Counted from the first letter of the stretch, positions 7,309 to 14,271 are shown. The stretch: DNA of 50,376 nt from a virus (IMGVR_UViG_3300027773_000204:1-50376), one strand, 5' to 3'. Notes: a model not told the origin generated them from the sequence alone. Numbers and translations: made by a program.

Positions 7309-7605
7309 GTGAGTGACATGCTTTTCGACATGCCAACGACCGAGCCTGCTCATAAGCCGGTCACAGACTGGTCTGGCAATGATCTCACAGCGCGGGCAGA
7401 ACATCCGAATCCATGTGTTCGCCTCTACGGATTCGGGCCTGCACACGCGATCTGCAAAACGTGCAGGCATCTCGTCCGGCGCGGCGCAAATAAGAGCTAT
7501 CTCAAATGCAAACAGTACAAAATCACGCACGGGCCTGCAACCGACATGCGCGCCAACTGGACGGCGTGCGCGAAATACGAGCAGGAATTGGAGGAGAAAT
7601 CATGA
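7309..7605 (+). CDS. Small Cys-containing protein, putative zinc-binding
   Basis: Product of 98 residues (GTG at 7309; an ATG at 7318 is an alternative start). Conserved-looking core CKTCRHLVRRG..SYLKCKQYKITHGPATDMRANWTACAKYEQ gives four cysteines in a CxxC...C...C arrangement, typical of small phage zinc proteins of unknown role. It ends in an ATGA overlap with the next gene. Confidence 0.6.
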   Translation: MSDMLFDMPTTEPAHKPVTDWSGNDLTARAEHPNPCVRLYGFGPAHAICKTCRHLVRRGANKSYLKCKQYKITHGPATDMRANWTACAKYEQELEEKS

Positions 7606-7829
7606 GCAACCATCAGGTCATCGTCCCTACATGGGCGCACTGGATAACGCCACGTGAAGCCCACAGCGACGAACGGCCCTTTTGCCAGCACGAAACCTGC
7701 CTCTGCCACTTTGACGGCGAGCATATGGAGCGGCATTTCGTCGCGCCGGTAGCATCTGGCAAGCTGTCCATTGGTGAGGCCCTGGCGAAGTATCACGGGC
7801 GTGTGCTGGTAGAAAGCGAGGTGCGGTAG
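7602..7829 (+). CDS. Hypothetical 75-residue protein with Cys/His cluster
   Basis: Starts at the ATG in the ATGA overlap with the previous gene, so an upstream ATG at 7506 is not favoured. The middle has CQHETCLCHFDGEHMERHF, enough Cys and His for a metal site. It has no recognised family and lies in a string of tightly packed small early genes. Confidence 0.55.
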   Translation: MSNHQVIVPTWAHWITPREAHSDERPFCQHETCLCHFDGEHMERHFVAPVASGKLSIGEALAKYHGRVLVESEVR

Positions 7830-8098
7830 TGGGAAGGAAGAAAGATCAGCAATGTACCTGCGGCAATGCCCCAATTGAGGAGATGTTTGGCACCTGTATC
7901 GCTTGTTTTGCGAGGGATGCTGCGGTCTACATGGTGTTTGTCGAGATTGTCTGCCGTCACGGCATGGCAGTAGCCGAAGCCGCGAAGCCAGTGCTGCAAA
8001 AGGCGCTTGAGACTGGCTGGAAAGAGGAGTATCTGGAAGAGTTTCAAGTCAATCTTGCAACACAAACAGCGAGGTACGGAGGCGAATGTGGCAGCTAA
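7829..8098 (+). CDS. Hypothetical 89-residue protein with zinc-ribbon-like N-terminus
   Basis: GTG start that shares one base with the preceding TAG. The N-terminus has CTCGNAP...GTCIACFARD (two CxC/CxxC pairs), followed by a helical segment (VYMVFVEIVCRHGMAVAEAAKPVLQKALE). It overlaps the start of the next gene by 11 bases. Function unknown. Confidence 0.5.
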   Translation: MGRKKDQQCTCGNAPIEEMFGTCIACFARDAAVYMVFVEIVCRHGMAVAEAAKPVLQKALETGWKEEYLEEFQVNLATQTARYGGECGS

Positions 8099-8297
8099 TC
8101 TCATCGCGGGCAAGCGCATCAGGGCCTATGCGTACTTTTGCGCATCTTGCCATACACAGTTGACCGTGTACCCGATGGGCTATAATCCTGGCGACAAAGC
8201 CGATAAACTGGCTCGTAAAGCCTATTGGACGAAGAAGAAAAGCGGATGGCATTGCCCGGATTGTCAGAAAGAGGGGGTGAAGCGGGCAACCGCTTGA
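8088..8297 (+). CDS. Small zinc-ribbon protein
   Basis: I place the start at GTG 8088 because GGAGG lies at 8078-8082; the frame is open further upstream only as a shadow of the previous gene. The 69-residue product has CASC (FCASCHTQLTVYP) and CPDC (WHCPDCQKEG) pairs separated by about 35 residues, a classic zinc ribbon, with a basic middle. Such proteins often bind nucleic acid, but its role is unknown. Confidence 0.6.
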   Translation: MAANLIAGKRIRAYAYFCASCHTQLTVYPMGYNPGDKADKLARKAYWTKKKSGWHCPDCQKEGVKRATA

Positions 8298-8363
8298 CAT
8301 AGATCGGAAAGCGTAGGCGCGACTCCTGGCACGGGTTGCGCGGTTCGTAGTGCGTCCGATAGC

Positions 8364-8408
8364 GAGCGACGTAGGACGGCTGACACACGTCTTGCGTCGC
8401 TCAGGAGG
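8364..8408 (+). promoter_or_regulatory. Hairpin abutting a Shine-Dalgarno sequence
   Basis: GAGCGACG (8364-8371) pairs with CGTCGCTC (8395-8402), and the next bases are the AGGAGG that serves the gene at 8416. The 118-base gap 8298-8415 holds no gene I can support and is rich in short inverted repeats. It may be a structured leader controlling translation. Confidence 0.35.
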
Positions 8409-8415
8409 TGAAGCA

Positions 8416-8631
8416 ATGGGACTGTTTGGCAGCAAAGACAAGAAAGCTGAGGAAATTGTAGCGCAATTGAATGATCTTCCGATCACGCCCGCCACGCAAG
8501 CAAAGCGGGATAAGCTCGTTGAAAAGCTGGCACAGGTCGCTGATGTTCCCTATACGAAAGGGGAAGTGACCTACAACGGCAAGCCAGTCACGCGACCTGG
8601 CAGTGTTCGGGATAGAAGCAAGAAATCGTAG
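8416..8631 (+). CDS. Small basic protein of unknown function
   Basis: ATG with AGGAGG 8 bases upstream. The 71-residue product is highly charged (FGSKDKKAEEIVAQLNDLP, then KRDKLVEKLAQ) with two short helices and a basic tail (RPGSVRDRSKKS). A 5' leader with a hairpin precedes it and two hairpins follow it, so it may form its own transcription or processing unit. No family recognised. Confidence 0.55.
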   Translation: MGLFGSKDKKAEEIVAQLNDLPITPATQAKRDKLVEKLAQVADVPYTKGEVTYNGKPVTRPGSVRDRSKKS

Positions 8632-8651
8632 TGCGTCACACGAATGAAATA

Positions 8652-8713
8652 GGGAGCCTCTTACTCCCCATAACAGTCAGTAAGATGCCCCTGAATCTAC
8701 AACGTTCAGGGGC
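8652..8713 (+). repeat. Two adjacent hairpins upstream of the membrane-protein gene
   Basis: GGGAG (8652-8656) pairs with CTCCC (8664-8668). GCCCCTGAA (8687-8695) pairs exactly with TTCAGGGGC (8705-8713). No T-run follows. The second hairpin ends just before the GAAAGG that serves the next gene, so it may act as an attenuator, a processing site or an operator. Confidence 0.45.
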
Positions 8714-8728
8714 GAGAAAGGCAAAAGG

Positions 8729-9469
8729 ATGAAACTACCATCGTTCTCAAAGGGCTTTGCACGGTTGCACAGCCCACAGGCTGGCATGGTCTGGTACCAG
8801 CTTTCCCTCTTTGCGCTGTCTCTCTACGGCGCATGGTCGGTCTCTGTTGCCATCGACATGTACTACCAGACCGCCAACTGGATTGACAAGGGTGGCCTGC
8901 AACTCTTTGCATGGCTGGTACTCCTGTCCTTCGGCTCGTATCTCATGACGCAATGGGCTTCTCTCATGCACGCGCTTGGCGAGGCGTCACCTGCCAATAC
9001 GGGCAATTCGCGGCAGAAACAGGGTTGGAACTGGGGCATGATCGGCATAGGTACCGGCGTGGGCCTGATGCTCGTCACTGAGGCGGCAAGTCGCGCCTCG
9101 GTCTTCCTACGCCGCTGGCCGGATGTTTCGGTAGCAGAAATCATCTTTGCCATTGCACTCACCCTGTACTTCTGCATTCCCATTTTTCTTGGTCCGGCAA
9201 TGGCCCACCAGGCGCGCCGTATCCGGCAAGATGCGGATAGCGAGGCAAAAGAGGCGGTCACGAACAGCGTCAAAGGGCAGCTTGTGAAGGCTCTCACTCA
9301 CCGTGTAGAACAAATGTCTGATGATGAGCTATTGCAGAAGTACGGACATCTCTTGCCTGAAGTGACCGGCTCGCTGGCGTTGCCCAGCCCAAAATCGGCA
9401 GCTCTGCCGGAATACCAGGCCAGCCAGCAGAGCGTGAACCAGAACGGCAGGACGAGCAGCCCAAGGTAG
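8729..9469 (+). CDS. Multi-pass membrane protein of unknown function
   Basis: A 246-residue protein with about four hydrophobic segments: near residues 20-43 (VWYQLSLFALSLYGAWSV), 56-77 (LQLFAWLVLLSFGSYLM), 100-118 and 133-158 (IIFAIALTLYFCIPIFLGPAM). A cytoplasmic-looking helical tail follows (QARRIRQDADSEAKEAVTNS onwards). Such four-helix proteins with a long charged tail occur in early phage operons, possibly as membrane anchors for replication or as exclusion proteins. Nothing in the sequence fixes the role. Confidence 0.6.
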   Translation: MKLPSFSKGFARLHSPQAGMVWYQLSLFALSLYGAWSVSVAIDMYYQTANWIDKGGLQLFAWLVLLSFGSYLMTQWASLMHALGEASPANTGNSRQKQGWNWGMIGIGTGVGLMLVTEAASRASVFLRRWPDVSVAEIIFAIALTLYFCIPIFLGPAMAHQARRIRQDADSEAKEAVTNSVKGQLVKALTHRVEQMSDDELLQKYGHLLPEVTGSLALPSPKSAALPEYQASQQSVNQNGRTSSPR

Positions 9470-9480
9470 CATCGAAACCC

Positions 9481-9903
9481 GTGCCAGAGATTTCAAAAGA
9501 TTTCGAGGAGAATCACGGCCCGTCGAAATCTTTTGAAATCTCACAACCTCCTGAAGAGGCTTCAGAGGAGGACGCGCCAGCATATCACCGTTATGAGCAT
9601 GTTGGCGCGTGGAGAACGCTGGAGCAACGGCGCGAAATTGTGCTGTATCGCAAGAAAACTGGTCGCTGGCCTGATGAGGTAAGCAAAGAAACGGGGTTGC
9701 AATCGTACTATGAAATTCGGTACTTTAGCCCACTAGAGGAGCATAAGAAGAAATATGCCAGGCAGCATGCCCTTGCCCGCCAATGGTGGGCAGAATACAA
9801 GCAGCAAACGACGGCGGACACCAAAGAAACCGCCGAAATGGACGCTGTTACGCCTCCTGGAAACGTGGTTCCTTACCGACGACGGCAAAGCGGTCATCGT
9901 TGA
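9481..9903 (+). CDS. Hypothetical early protein starting within an inverted repeat
   Basis: GTG start with only a weak ribosome binding site. Residues 2-20 (ISKDFEENHGPSKSFEIS) are encoded by a perfect 20-bp inverted repeat. A charged linker and a helical domain follow (AWRTLEQRREIVLYRKKTGR, then HKKKYARQHALARQWWAEY). The last 20 residues lose protein-like character, while the +1 frame there looks coding and continues into the next gene. The two may therefore be one gene split by a frameshift. Function unknown. Confidence 0.45.
   Translation: MPEISKDFEENHGPSKSFEISQPPEEASEEDAPAYHRYEHVGAWRTLEQRREIVLYRKKTGRWPDEVSKETGLQSYYEIRYFSPLEEHKKKYARQHALARQWWAEYKQQTTADTKETAEMDAVTPPGNVVPYRRRQSGHR
9487..9542. 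repeat. 20-bp perfect inverted repeat, first of two related clusters
   Basis: GAGATTTCAAAAGATTTCGA (9487-9506) is repeated as its exact reverse complement at 9523-9542, with 16 bases between. Each arm is itself a double of a GATTTC core, giving four cores. A related cluster lies at 10116-10172. It may be a binding site for a dimeric protein, or a translation-blocking hairpin at the start of the gene. Confidence 0.65.
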
Positions 9904-10210
9904 TCCCACTGCCGGGGAGGGCGCAGATCACGATGAATGGCGGCATCTTGTGCGCAGAACGGGCGTTCGTATCCCCACCGACGAACTGAATGCGCCCTGG
10001 TTTCAGATGGCTAGGCGCGACTTTCTTAACTGGTGTGAGGAGAACTTGCCGGAAGAGAAGCGCCCGCGCTTGTTTGCCTCAAAACAAGAGGCGCTTGACT
10101 GGTGGAATGAGCAAAAGATTTCAAAAGATTTCGAGAGTTCAGAAGAATCCTCGAAAAGTCTCGAAATCTCTGAACGGGGCGAATCGGCTTCAGAAGGGAG
10201 CGCATCATGA
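9755..10210 (+). CDS. Hypothetical early protein, start uncertain, possibly continuous with preceding gene
   Basis: The convincing part starts near 9842: TLLRLLETWFLTDDGKAVIV, then HDEWRHLVRRTGVRIPTDEL and a helix-rich segment to the end. No good start codon or ribosome binding site exists there. The ATG at 9755 gives 28 additional residues that look like a shadow of the overlapping gene. It ends with KISKDFESSEESSKSLEIS, a near-repeat of the first residues of the gene at 9481, because the same DNA repeat recurs. A +1 frameshift near 9838 would join both into one protein of about 240 residues with this motif at both ends. Confidence 0.4.
   Translation: MPGSMPLPANGGQNTSSKRRRTPKKPPKWTLLRLLETWFLTDDGKAVIVDPTAGEGADHDEWRHLVRRTGVRIPTDELNAPWFQMARRDFLNWCEENLPEEKRPRLFASKQEALDWWNEQKISKDFESSEESSKSLEISERGESASEGSAS
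10116..10172. repeat. Second GATTTC repeat cluster
   Basis: AGATTTCAAAAGATTTCGAG at 10116-10135 matches the left arm of the inverted repeat at 9487, and a degenerate inverted partner (CTCGAAAAGTCTCGAAATCT) lies at 10150-10169. With the first cluster it brackets about 630 bp. Confidence 0.55.
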
Positions 10211-10470
10211 GTTGGTTTTCACGCAAGCCAGAACCGCGACCGAAAGATGATTCGGAAGAGGTTTCACCAGTGCAGGAGAGCCTTGATCGCATGAACGCGC
10301 TGGACGCTGAGATCAACCAGCGTATCCGGCATGGCGCACGCCGGGGAGATGCCAGCCGCGTCATGCTGGAATGGGAAGTCACACAAGAGCAGCGCAAGTT
10401 GTTGCATCAATACGGCGTGACACCGGTAGTTGACATGAAAACCGGCAAATGGAAGTTGTTTGGACGATAG
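10207..10470 (+). CDS. Hypothetical 87-residue protein
   Basis: ATG in an ATGA overlap with the previous stop. A charged N-terminus (FSRKPEPRPKDDSEEVSP) is followed by helices (ESLDRMNALDAEINQRIRHG, then EWEVTQEQRKLLHQYG) and a short terminal strand pair (VVDMKTGKWKLF). It looks like a small soluble, possibly oligomeric early protein. No family recognised. Confidence 0.55.
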   Translation: MSWFSRKPEPRPKDDSEEVSPVQESLDRMNALDAEINQRIRHGARRGDASRVMLEWEVTQEQRKLLHQYGVTPVVDMKTGKWKLFGR

Positions 10471-10505
10471 GAAACTGAACATTTGTTCAGAAAGGAAGCG
10501 CCCAC

Positions 10506-10913
10506 ATGAAGGGATTGAAACGGTTTTTCGCGTCAATGAAGACGGCCTATGACCACGAGCGCGCGCTTCGTGGCATGTTTCGCCTGGGCAAGATCGAGGG
10601 CCGCAAAGAGCAGCCCATGACGGTGTACCGCCAGTGCTGCGAGCGGCATGGCACACACCTGCAAGAGATTGGCCCTGGTATCTTTGTCTGTGGGTCGTGC
10701 CGCGTCGAGGCCAATTTACCGCAAGTCATCGCCAACGTCGAGCGGGTGACAGGGCCGATGCAGCCGCTCGCTACCACCGACCCTGCACAGCCTGTAGCAC
10801 GTACCGCACACCCCACGCGCCCGCTCTTTAGTTATCTGCAAGAGCAAAAGAAGACGCCAGGGCCACGCACGGAACATCATCGGGCGCTCTGGTGGCCGCA
10901 ACAGGGGAAATAA
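10506..10913 (+). CDS. Hypothetical protein with zinc-ribbon-like centre
   Basis: ATG preceded by AGAAAGGAAG. The 135-residue product has a basic N-terminal helix (KGLKRFFASMKTAYDHERALR), then YRQCCERHGTHLQEIGPGIFVCGSCRVE (about residues 41-68) with Cys/His pairs that could bind zinc. A Pro-rich tail follows. Function unknown. Confidence 0.55.
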   Translation: MKGLKRFFASMKTAYDHERALRGMFRLGKIEGRKEQPMTVYRQCCERHGTHLQEIGPGIFVCGSCRVEANLPQVIANVERVTGPMQPLATTDPAQPVARTAHPTRPLFSYLQEQKKTPGPRTEHHRALWWPQQGK

Positions 10914-10932
10914 GATCATGAGGGGGAAGCCA

Positions 10933-11232
10933 ATGAACACGCCATCCTGGATAATCGTCGTCATCAGTTGCGCACTGGCTGCGCTCTTTGTCGTCGTTGG
11001 CCTTGCGGAGACTTTTCGCAAGGCGGAACTGATCACGACATCGCGAGATGAGCAGGACTCCCACGAAGGCGACGAGACGCTGGTACCGGCCTACGTGCGC
11101 AAACAGGCCACACGCGAGGCCATGCGCGGCGCATTGTGCTGGCAAGATGAATGGGAACTTTACGAGGCAGAGGATGAGGCGTTGGTTGAGGACGTGGAGC
11201 AGTTTCTGAGAGAGGAAAGGGGAGTGAGATGA
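10933..11232 (+). CDS. Single-pass membrane protein with acidic cytoplasmic tail
   Basis: I prefer ATG 10933 over 10918 because the run AGGGGGAAG lies at good spacing before it. The N-terminus has one membrane helix (SWIIVVISCALAALFVVVGLA), then a soluble part ending in an acidic helix (EWELYEAEDEALVEDVEQFL). The 99-residue product overlaps the next gene by 4 bases (ATGA). No function assigned. Confidence 0.55.
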   Translation: MNTPSWIIVVISCALAALFVVVGLAETFRKAELITTSRDEQDSHEGDETLVPAYVRKQATREAMRGALCWQDEWELYEAEDEALVEDVEQFLREERGVR

Positions 11233-11672
11233 ATAGAATCATCAAGTTTCGCGTCTGGACTGGCAAACAGATGCTGTATCAGGATGAGCAATATCTCGCC
11301 TCGTTTATCCGGCGTGCTGTGCTGCAAATCAATCTCGACAACGAGCGTGGGTTTCAGCAAGCGCATGAGTCGTACCTACCAGACGGCAAAAGCATTGACG
11401 ACTATCTGATGCAATTCACCGGTCTTACAGACTGCCATGACAAGGAGATTTACGAGGGGGATGTTATACGGTGGAAGATTTGGCCGTCTTCTGTCGAGGA
11501 TGAGAACGATACGATAGAAAAGTACGTTGTCGATGCCGTTACAATGTTGCGTGGCTGCTTTCATGCAGTAAGACGCATACAAATCATTGGGACAATAGAG
11601 CCTTATCGTAGATTGGAAGTCATCGGCAACCTTTACGAAAATGCAGACCTGCTGCCACAGAAAGAGGGCTAA
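11229..11672 (+). CDS. YopX family protein
   Basis: A 147-residue protein with the YopX layout: IIKFRVWTGKQML at the N-terminus, MQFTGLTDCHDKEIYEGDVI in the middle (about 60-80) and LEVIGNLYENADLL at the C-terminus. The family is widespread in phages and prophages and forms multimers, but its biochemical role is unknown. The insertion between EIYEGDVI and LEVIGN carries strands of an OB- or SH3-like barrel. It sits near the end of the rightward early operon. Confidence 0.85.
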   Translation: MNRIIKFRVWTGKQMLYQDEQYLASFIRRAVLQINLDNERGFQQAHESYLPDGKSIDDYLMQFTGLTDCHDKEIYEGDVIRWKIWPSSVEDENDTIEKYVVDAVTMLRGCFHAVRRIQIIGTIEPYRRLEVIGNLYENADLLPQKEG

Positions 11673-11870
11673 ATGCTCATCATTCCCCTGCTCGCCCTCC
11701 TGCTCGTCTGGTACGCCCTCATCCTCATCGTGGCAATGGATGACGACGAGCCGCGTATCACCCGTCCGTTGCCAGAGGTGAGCAGTTGGCGCGACCGGCA
11801 AACACAGCCGATCACGCTGGACCCCGTACCGATCTGGAGCAGGACGACGTTTCAGATTGCGGTAGTGTGA
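11673..11870 (+). CDS. Small single-pass membrane protein
   Basis: The ATG follows the YopX stop directly. Residues 1-21 (LIIPLLALLLVWYALILIVA) are a membrane helix, followed by an acidic turn (MDDDEP) and a soluble Pro/Arg-containing tail. At 65 residues it is the last gene before the operon terminator at 11874. Function unknown. Confidence 0.5.
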   Translation: MLIIPLLALLLVWYALILIVAMDDDEPRITRPLPEVSSWRDRQTQPITLDPVPIWSRTTFQIAVV

Positions 11871-11873
11871 AAC

Positions 11874-11906
11874 AAAGAGCCGATGGAAACAGCCCATCGG
11901 CTCTTT
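11874..11906. terminator. Bidirectional Rho-independent terminator
   Basis: AAAGAGCCGATGG (11874-11886) pairs perfectly with CCATCGGCTCTTT (11894-11906) around a 7-base loop. The A-rich 5' side and T-rich 3' side let it work in both directions. It ends the rightward early operon and, from the other side, the leftward three-gene cassette. Confidence 0.9.
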
Positions 11907-11930
11907 TATAACAAAAATTTGTTATGTTGC

Positions 11931-12383
11931 CTATTCCTCTTCTTCAGGCTTTGTGAAGAATTCGATAAGGCTTCCGAGACAGGCTTTTAGCATAATCTCG
12001 CCCAGAGAACACCTGTAACAACCTAGCTGATACCGCATTTTCATGAGTTCTTCTTTGCTTATCTGCTGTAAAGTACGCCAATCGATATAGCTCTCCTCGT
12101 CCATCAGCGGCCCCTCAGATGGAAGATAAAAGGCATTTAGGACTTCACCGGCTCTTACTACGCCCCGGAATTCCTCTCTCTGAGATTTTAACCTTGCAAG
12201 CCTTGCTACTAACACCGAATTGGTGCCTTTGTCTATCTCACAATTGCGAGAGACGACAATAATATTGCTCTCTTTGTATTTCGGGCCATTGCCTTCTCCT
12301 CCAACAACATTCGCTATCGCTCTAATGTGGCGAAGGATGTCCCCTTGTGAGAGTTTTTTGTGCGGAGAAAAGTTATATGTCAC
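11931..12383 (-). CDS. Hypothetical protein with QGDI and CEID motifs, last gene of insulated cassette
   Basis: I chose the GTG at 12383 because it overlaps the previous stop as GTGA; a TTG lies one codon upstream. The 150-residue product starts with KKLSQGDILRHIRAI, then SNIIVVSRNCEIDKGTNSVL, a pattern (QGDI, a strand, S-x-C-[DE]-I-D) that I have seen in uncharacterised bacterial proteins, and continues with VRAGEVLNAFYLPSEGPL and EESYIDWRTLQQIS. It ends in a helical tail. Lower GC than flanking phage genes suggests separate acquisition. It may be the effector of the cassette, but that is a guess. Confidence 0.6.
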   Translation of the reverse strand: MTYNFSPHKKLSQGDILRHIRAIANVVGGEGNGPKYKESNIIVVSRNCEIDKGTNSVLVARLARLKSQREEFRGVVRAGEVLNAFYLPSEGPLMDEESYIDWRTLQQISKEELMKMRYQLGCYRCSLGEIMLKACLGSLIEFFTKPEEEE

Positions 12384-12706
12384 CAATCGCTATCTTCATC
12401 CATCATCGGAAGGTCAATATCAGCAACCTTTCGAGGTTGTCGACGGAGCATACTTGTTTCATAGGTTCTCACAAGATCATCGATGGTTCTCTTGGGTACA
12501 AGGGTATAATTGGCCCGAATACGAGCATCTTCGATGATAGCTTCTGCTTCTTCAACCACCTCTGAGGGTGAGACGGCTATTGCAGCATCGGCTACAATGC
12601 GTCTATTAGAAACATGTAACGTGCTGGATGTTTTGGGCAAACGGACAGCGGGAAGCTGTGGATCTGTTGTACCAGAGGTTCTTTTTAGAGAGGAGGAAGC
12701 ATTCAT
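12380..12706 (-). CDS. Hypothetical protein, middle gene of insulated cassette
   Basis: A 108-residue product with a disordered Ser/Thr-rich first third and a helical second half (SPSEVVEEAEAIIEDARIRA, then RTIDDLVRTYETSMLRRQP), ending in an acidic tail (DLPMMDEDSDW). Size, charge pattern and tight overlap with both neighbours (ATGA in front, GTGA behind) resemble a partner or antitoxin-like protein. No family can be named. Confidence 0.55.
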   Translation of the reverse strand: MNASSSLKRTSGTTDPQLPAVRLPKTSSTLHVSNRRIVADAAIAVSPSEVVEEAEAIIEDARIRANYTLVPKRTIDDLVRTYETSMLRRQPRKVADIDLPMMDEDSDW

Positions 12707-13047
12707 CTCTTATTCTCTCTTTCTTCACGTTCCTTGCCGACATAGTAATTATCCAGCCCTGTTTGCAGAGTCTTGATTACCTCTGACAGAAACTGTGGAG
12801 ACACCACAAACTTGCCAACGCACTCGAGTCGAGCAGATTGCCCTTTCAAAAGTTCCCTGTTATCTTCAGGTGAACCTATATACGGGGGAATGTGCATCTC
12901 AAACAAAAAGAGAGTAATTTCGTTCGGCCCAGGCTGTGCAATCACGTTCTGGATATACTGATTGTGGATAGTCTCAGGGATATGCCAGTTGATGGGCAAA
13001 AGGACTCCTTGAGACTCCTGTTCTTCTCGATCTATCTCTTCACTCAT
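12703..13047 (-). CDS. DUF3467-like protein, first gene of insulated cassette
   Basis: I place the start at 13047 (GAGAGAGA upstream) rather than at 13116, which would extend over the promoter. The 114-residue product reads WHIPETIHNQYIQNVIAQPG, then NEITLFLFEMHIPP and CVGKFVVSPQFLSEVIKTLQ. This is close to the DUF3467 layout (a Y-A-N-like start, a strand with an aromatic pair, then a V-x-S-P-x-x-[LM] helix). That family's function is unknown. It overlaps the next gene by ATGA. Confidence 0.6.
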   Translation of the reverse strand: MSEEIDREEQESQGVLLPINWHIPETIHNQYIQNVIAQPGPNEITLFLFEMHIPPYIGSPEDNRELLKGQSARLECVGKFVVSPQFLSEVIKTLQTGLDNYYVGKEREERENKR

Positions 13048-13083
13048 GGATATCTCTCTCTCAACTAAGCTATGGTTTCTTGT

Positions 13084-13112
13084 AATATAAACCATATTGA
13101 CAAAAATCGCAA
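13084..13112 (-). promoter_or_regulatory. Promoter of the three-gene cassette
   Basis: On the minus strand, TTGCGA (13107-13112) and TATATT (13084-13089) are separated by exactly 17 bp, with an A+T-rich spacer. It lies 37 bases before the first cassette gene and directly after the terminator at 13130-13172, so the cassette can be expressed independently of the lytic programme. Confidence 0.7.
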
Positions 13113-13129
13113 TCATTGCTCAGTAAGAA

Positions 13130-13172
13130 CCATAAAAAGAAGGCTATCGGAGTGATAGCCTTCTTTTTATGG
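13130..13172. terminator. Bidirectional terminator ending the late operon
   Basis: A 19-bp perfect stem (13130-13148 with 13154-13172) around the loop GGAGT, flanked by A-runs and T-runs on each side (AAAAAG and CTTTTT). It would stop leftward late transcription after the gene at 13181 and isolates the cassette promoter. Confidence 0.9.
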
Positions 13173-13180
13173 CCTGGATA

Positions 13181-13429
13181 CTACAGCATCGCATACCCTC
13201 GCGCCAGTATCACACCAACGATGAGTAGCCCCACGATCAACAGTGCAAGCAGAACACAGGCCACTATCGGCATCGTCTCTTGCCGTGTCCGTGCCTGCCA
13301 TGCCTGCTCTTTGCGCGTGGCACACCGATCAATCCCGCCGGTGTTCCAGGTCACGACTAAATGCTTTCCAGCAGCCAGAAGCTTCGGTTGTGTTGTGCGC
13401 GGCGCGCGCAAATGTATTTTTCTCAGCAT
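13181..13429 (-). CDS. Small membrane protein at the end of the late operon
   Basis: ATG at 13429 with AAAGGAGAG upstream. The 82-residue product has a basic N-terminal part and a strong C-terminal membrane helix (IVACVLLALLIVGLLIVGVI). Its place after the holin-like gene and endolysin suggests a lysis accessory or a tail-anchored antiholin, but the C-terminal anchor is unusual for either. No family recognised. Confidence 0.55.
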   Translation of the reverse strand: MLRKIHLRAPRTTQPKLLAAGKHLVVTWNTGGIDRCATRKEQAWQARTRQETMPIVACVLLALLIVGLLIVGVILARGYAML

Positions 13430-13482
13430 ACTCTCTCCTTTACTCATAGAACGAATGGCCGTGCAAAGGATGAGTATGTTAC

Positions 13483-14271
13483 CTACTGCTGAGGCGGTGG
13501 AACGGGAATGACCTGCGAATCACCAAAGTGACGAGTGAGCGGCGAAAATTGCAGCAGGTTGCTCGCTGGCTCTGGTTGTGCTGGCTGTGCAGGGATTGTC
13601 GACTGCACCAGGCCAAGCCCCGGCGTCGCTGTAGCACTGGTGTTCGCAGCGAACGGACTCTGTACCTGCTGGATGCCAGGGAAGCTCTGTTGTGGCGATG
13701 GGGTGTTGCTGGAAAAAGTGTTGTTCGCAGGCCATGTCATCGGCGCATCGAGGTTCGGGTTCGCAGCGTTGCTCTCTGTTGGCCCTGCGTTGGTCAGTAG
13801 TATCGGTTTGGGCGTGGGCTTCTGAGTGCGTTGCGTCGCCTGCTGGCCGGCGGGCTGGATGTATTTCTGGACGGCCCGCTCAATTTCGGGTACCGCAGCT
13901 GCTACCAGGCGCGCCAGATCAAAGTTTTGCAGGCCGGGAGTTGCGCCCTTTGCCACATCGAAGACATTGCTCTGTATCCAGTCGAGACCCACCAGATACG
14001 GGCGCAGCTTGCCCATTGAACCGTTCACGAGCAAGAAGATGGCCGGGATGAGTGCGTAGGCAAAGACGGGGAGGCTGGTGATCTGGTTGGCTGCAAAGAC
14101 GCTGCCCACGCCTGTGGCAATCAGTACGAACCAGGCAAGGATGTCATTGACGAATGGCGGGAAAGCGTCCTGGGCGAGAATGGCCGCGAAGGCATCTCCC
14201 GCGGGGGAAAGCACCGCCGGGGTGAAGATGATTGTCAGAATCATCTGAAGCGTGCGTACATCGATGGTCAT
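13483..14271 (-). CDS. Putative holin-like membrane protein with long Pro/Gln-rich tail
   Basis: A 262-residue protein with about three membrane helices in its first 85 residues (LQMILTIIFTPAVL, ILAWFVLIATGVGSVFAA, LPVFAYALIPAIFLLVNG). An amphipathic stretch follows (RLVAAAVPEIERAVQKYI), then about 120 residues of Pro-, Gln-, Asn- and Ser-rich sequence. The membrane part fits a holin that releases the neighbouring C39-like enzyme. The long tail does not and may face the cell wall or cytosol. A virion or regulatory role is possible. AAGGAG lies 10 bases before the ATG. Confidence 0.5.
   Translation of the reverse strand: MTIDVRTLQMILTIIFTPAVLSPAGDAFAAILAQDAFPPFVNDILAWFVLIATGVGSVFAANQITSLPVFAYALIPAIFLLVNGSMGKLRPYLVGLDWIQSNVFDVAKGATPGLQNFDLARLVAAAVPEIERAVQKYIQPAGQQATQRTQKPTPKPILLTNAGPTESNAANPNLDAPMTWPANNTFSSNTPSPQQSFPGIQQVQSPFAANTSATATPGLGLVQSTIPAQPAQPEPASNLLQFSPLTRHFGDSQVIPVPPPQQ

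Noticed and set aside
8320-8372. Sequence with a GGTTCGTAG segment that recalls a tRNA T-loop
   Set aside because: No acceptor stem, anticodon arm or properly spaced D-arm can be formed; the T-loop consensus is not met.
9008-9120. Possible integrase or recombinase remnants in the early region
   Set aside because: I looked for the tyrosine (R...HxxR...Y) and serine recombinase signatures in all early proteins and saw none; the protein here is a plain membrane protein.
13520-14059. Overlapping + strand frames opposite the holin-like gene
   Set aside because: They arise from the Pro/Gln/Asn-rich tail of the minus-strand protein read backwards; no start signals.
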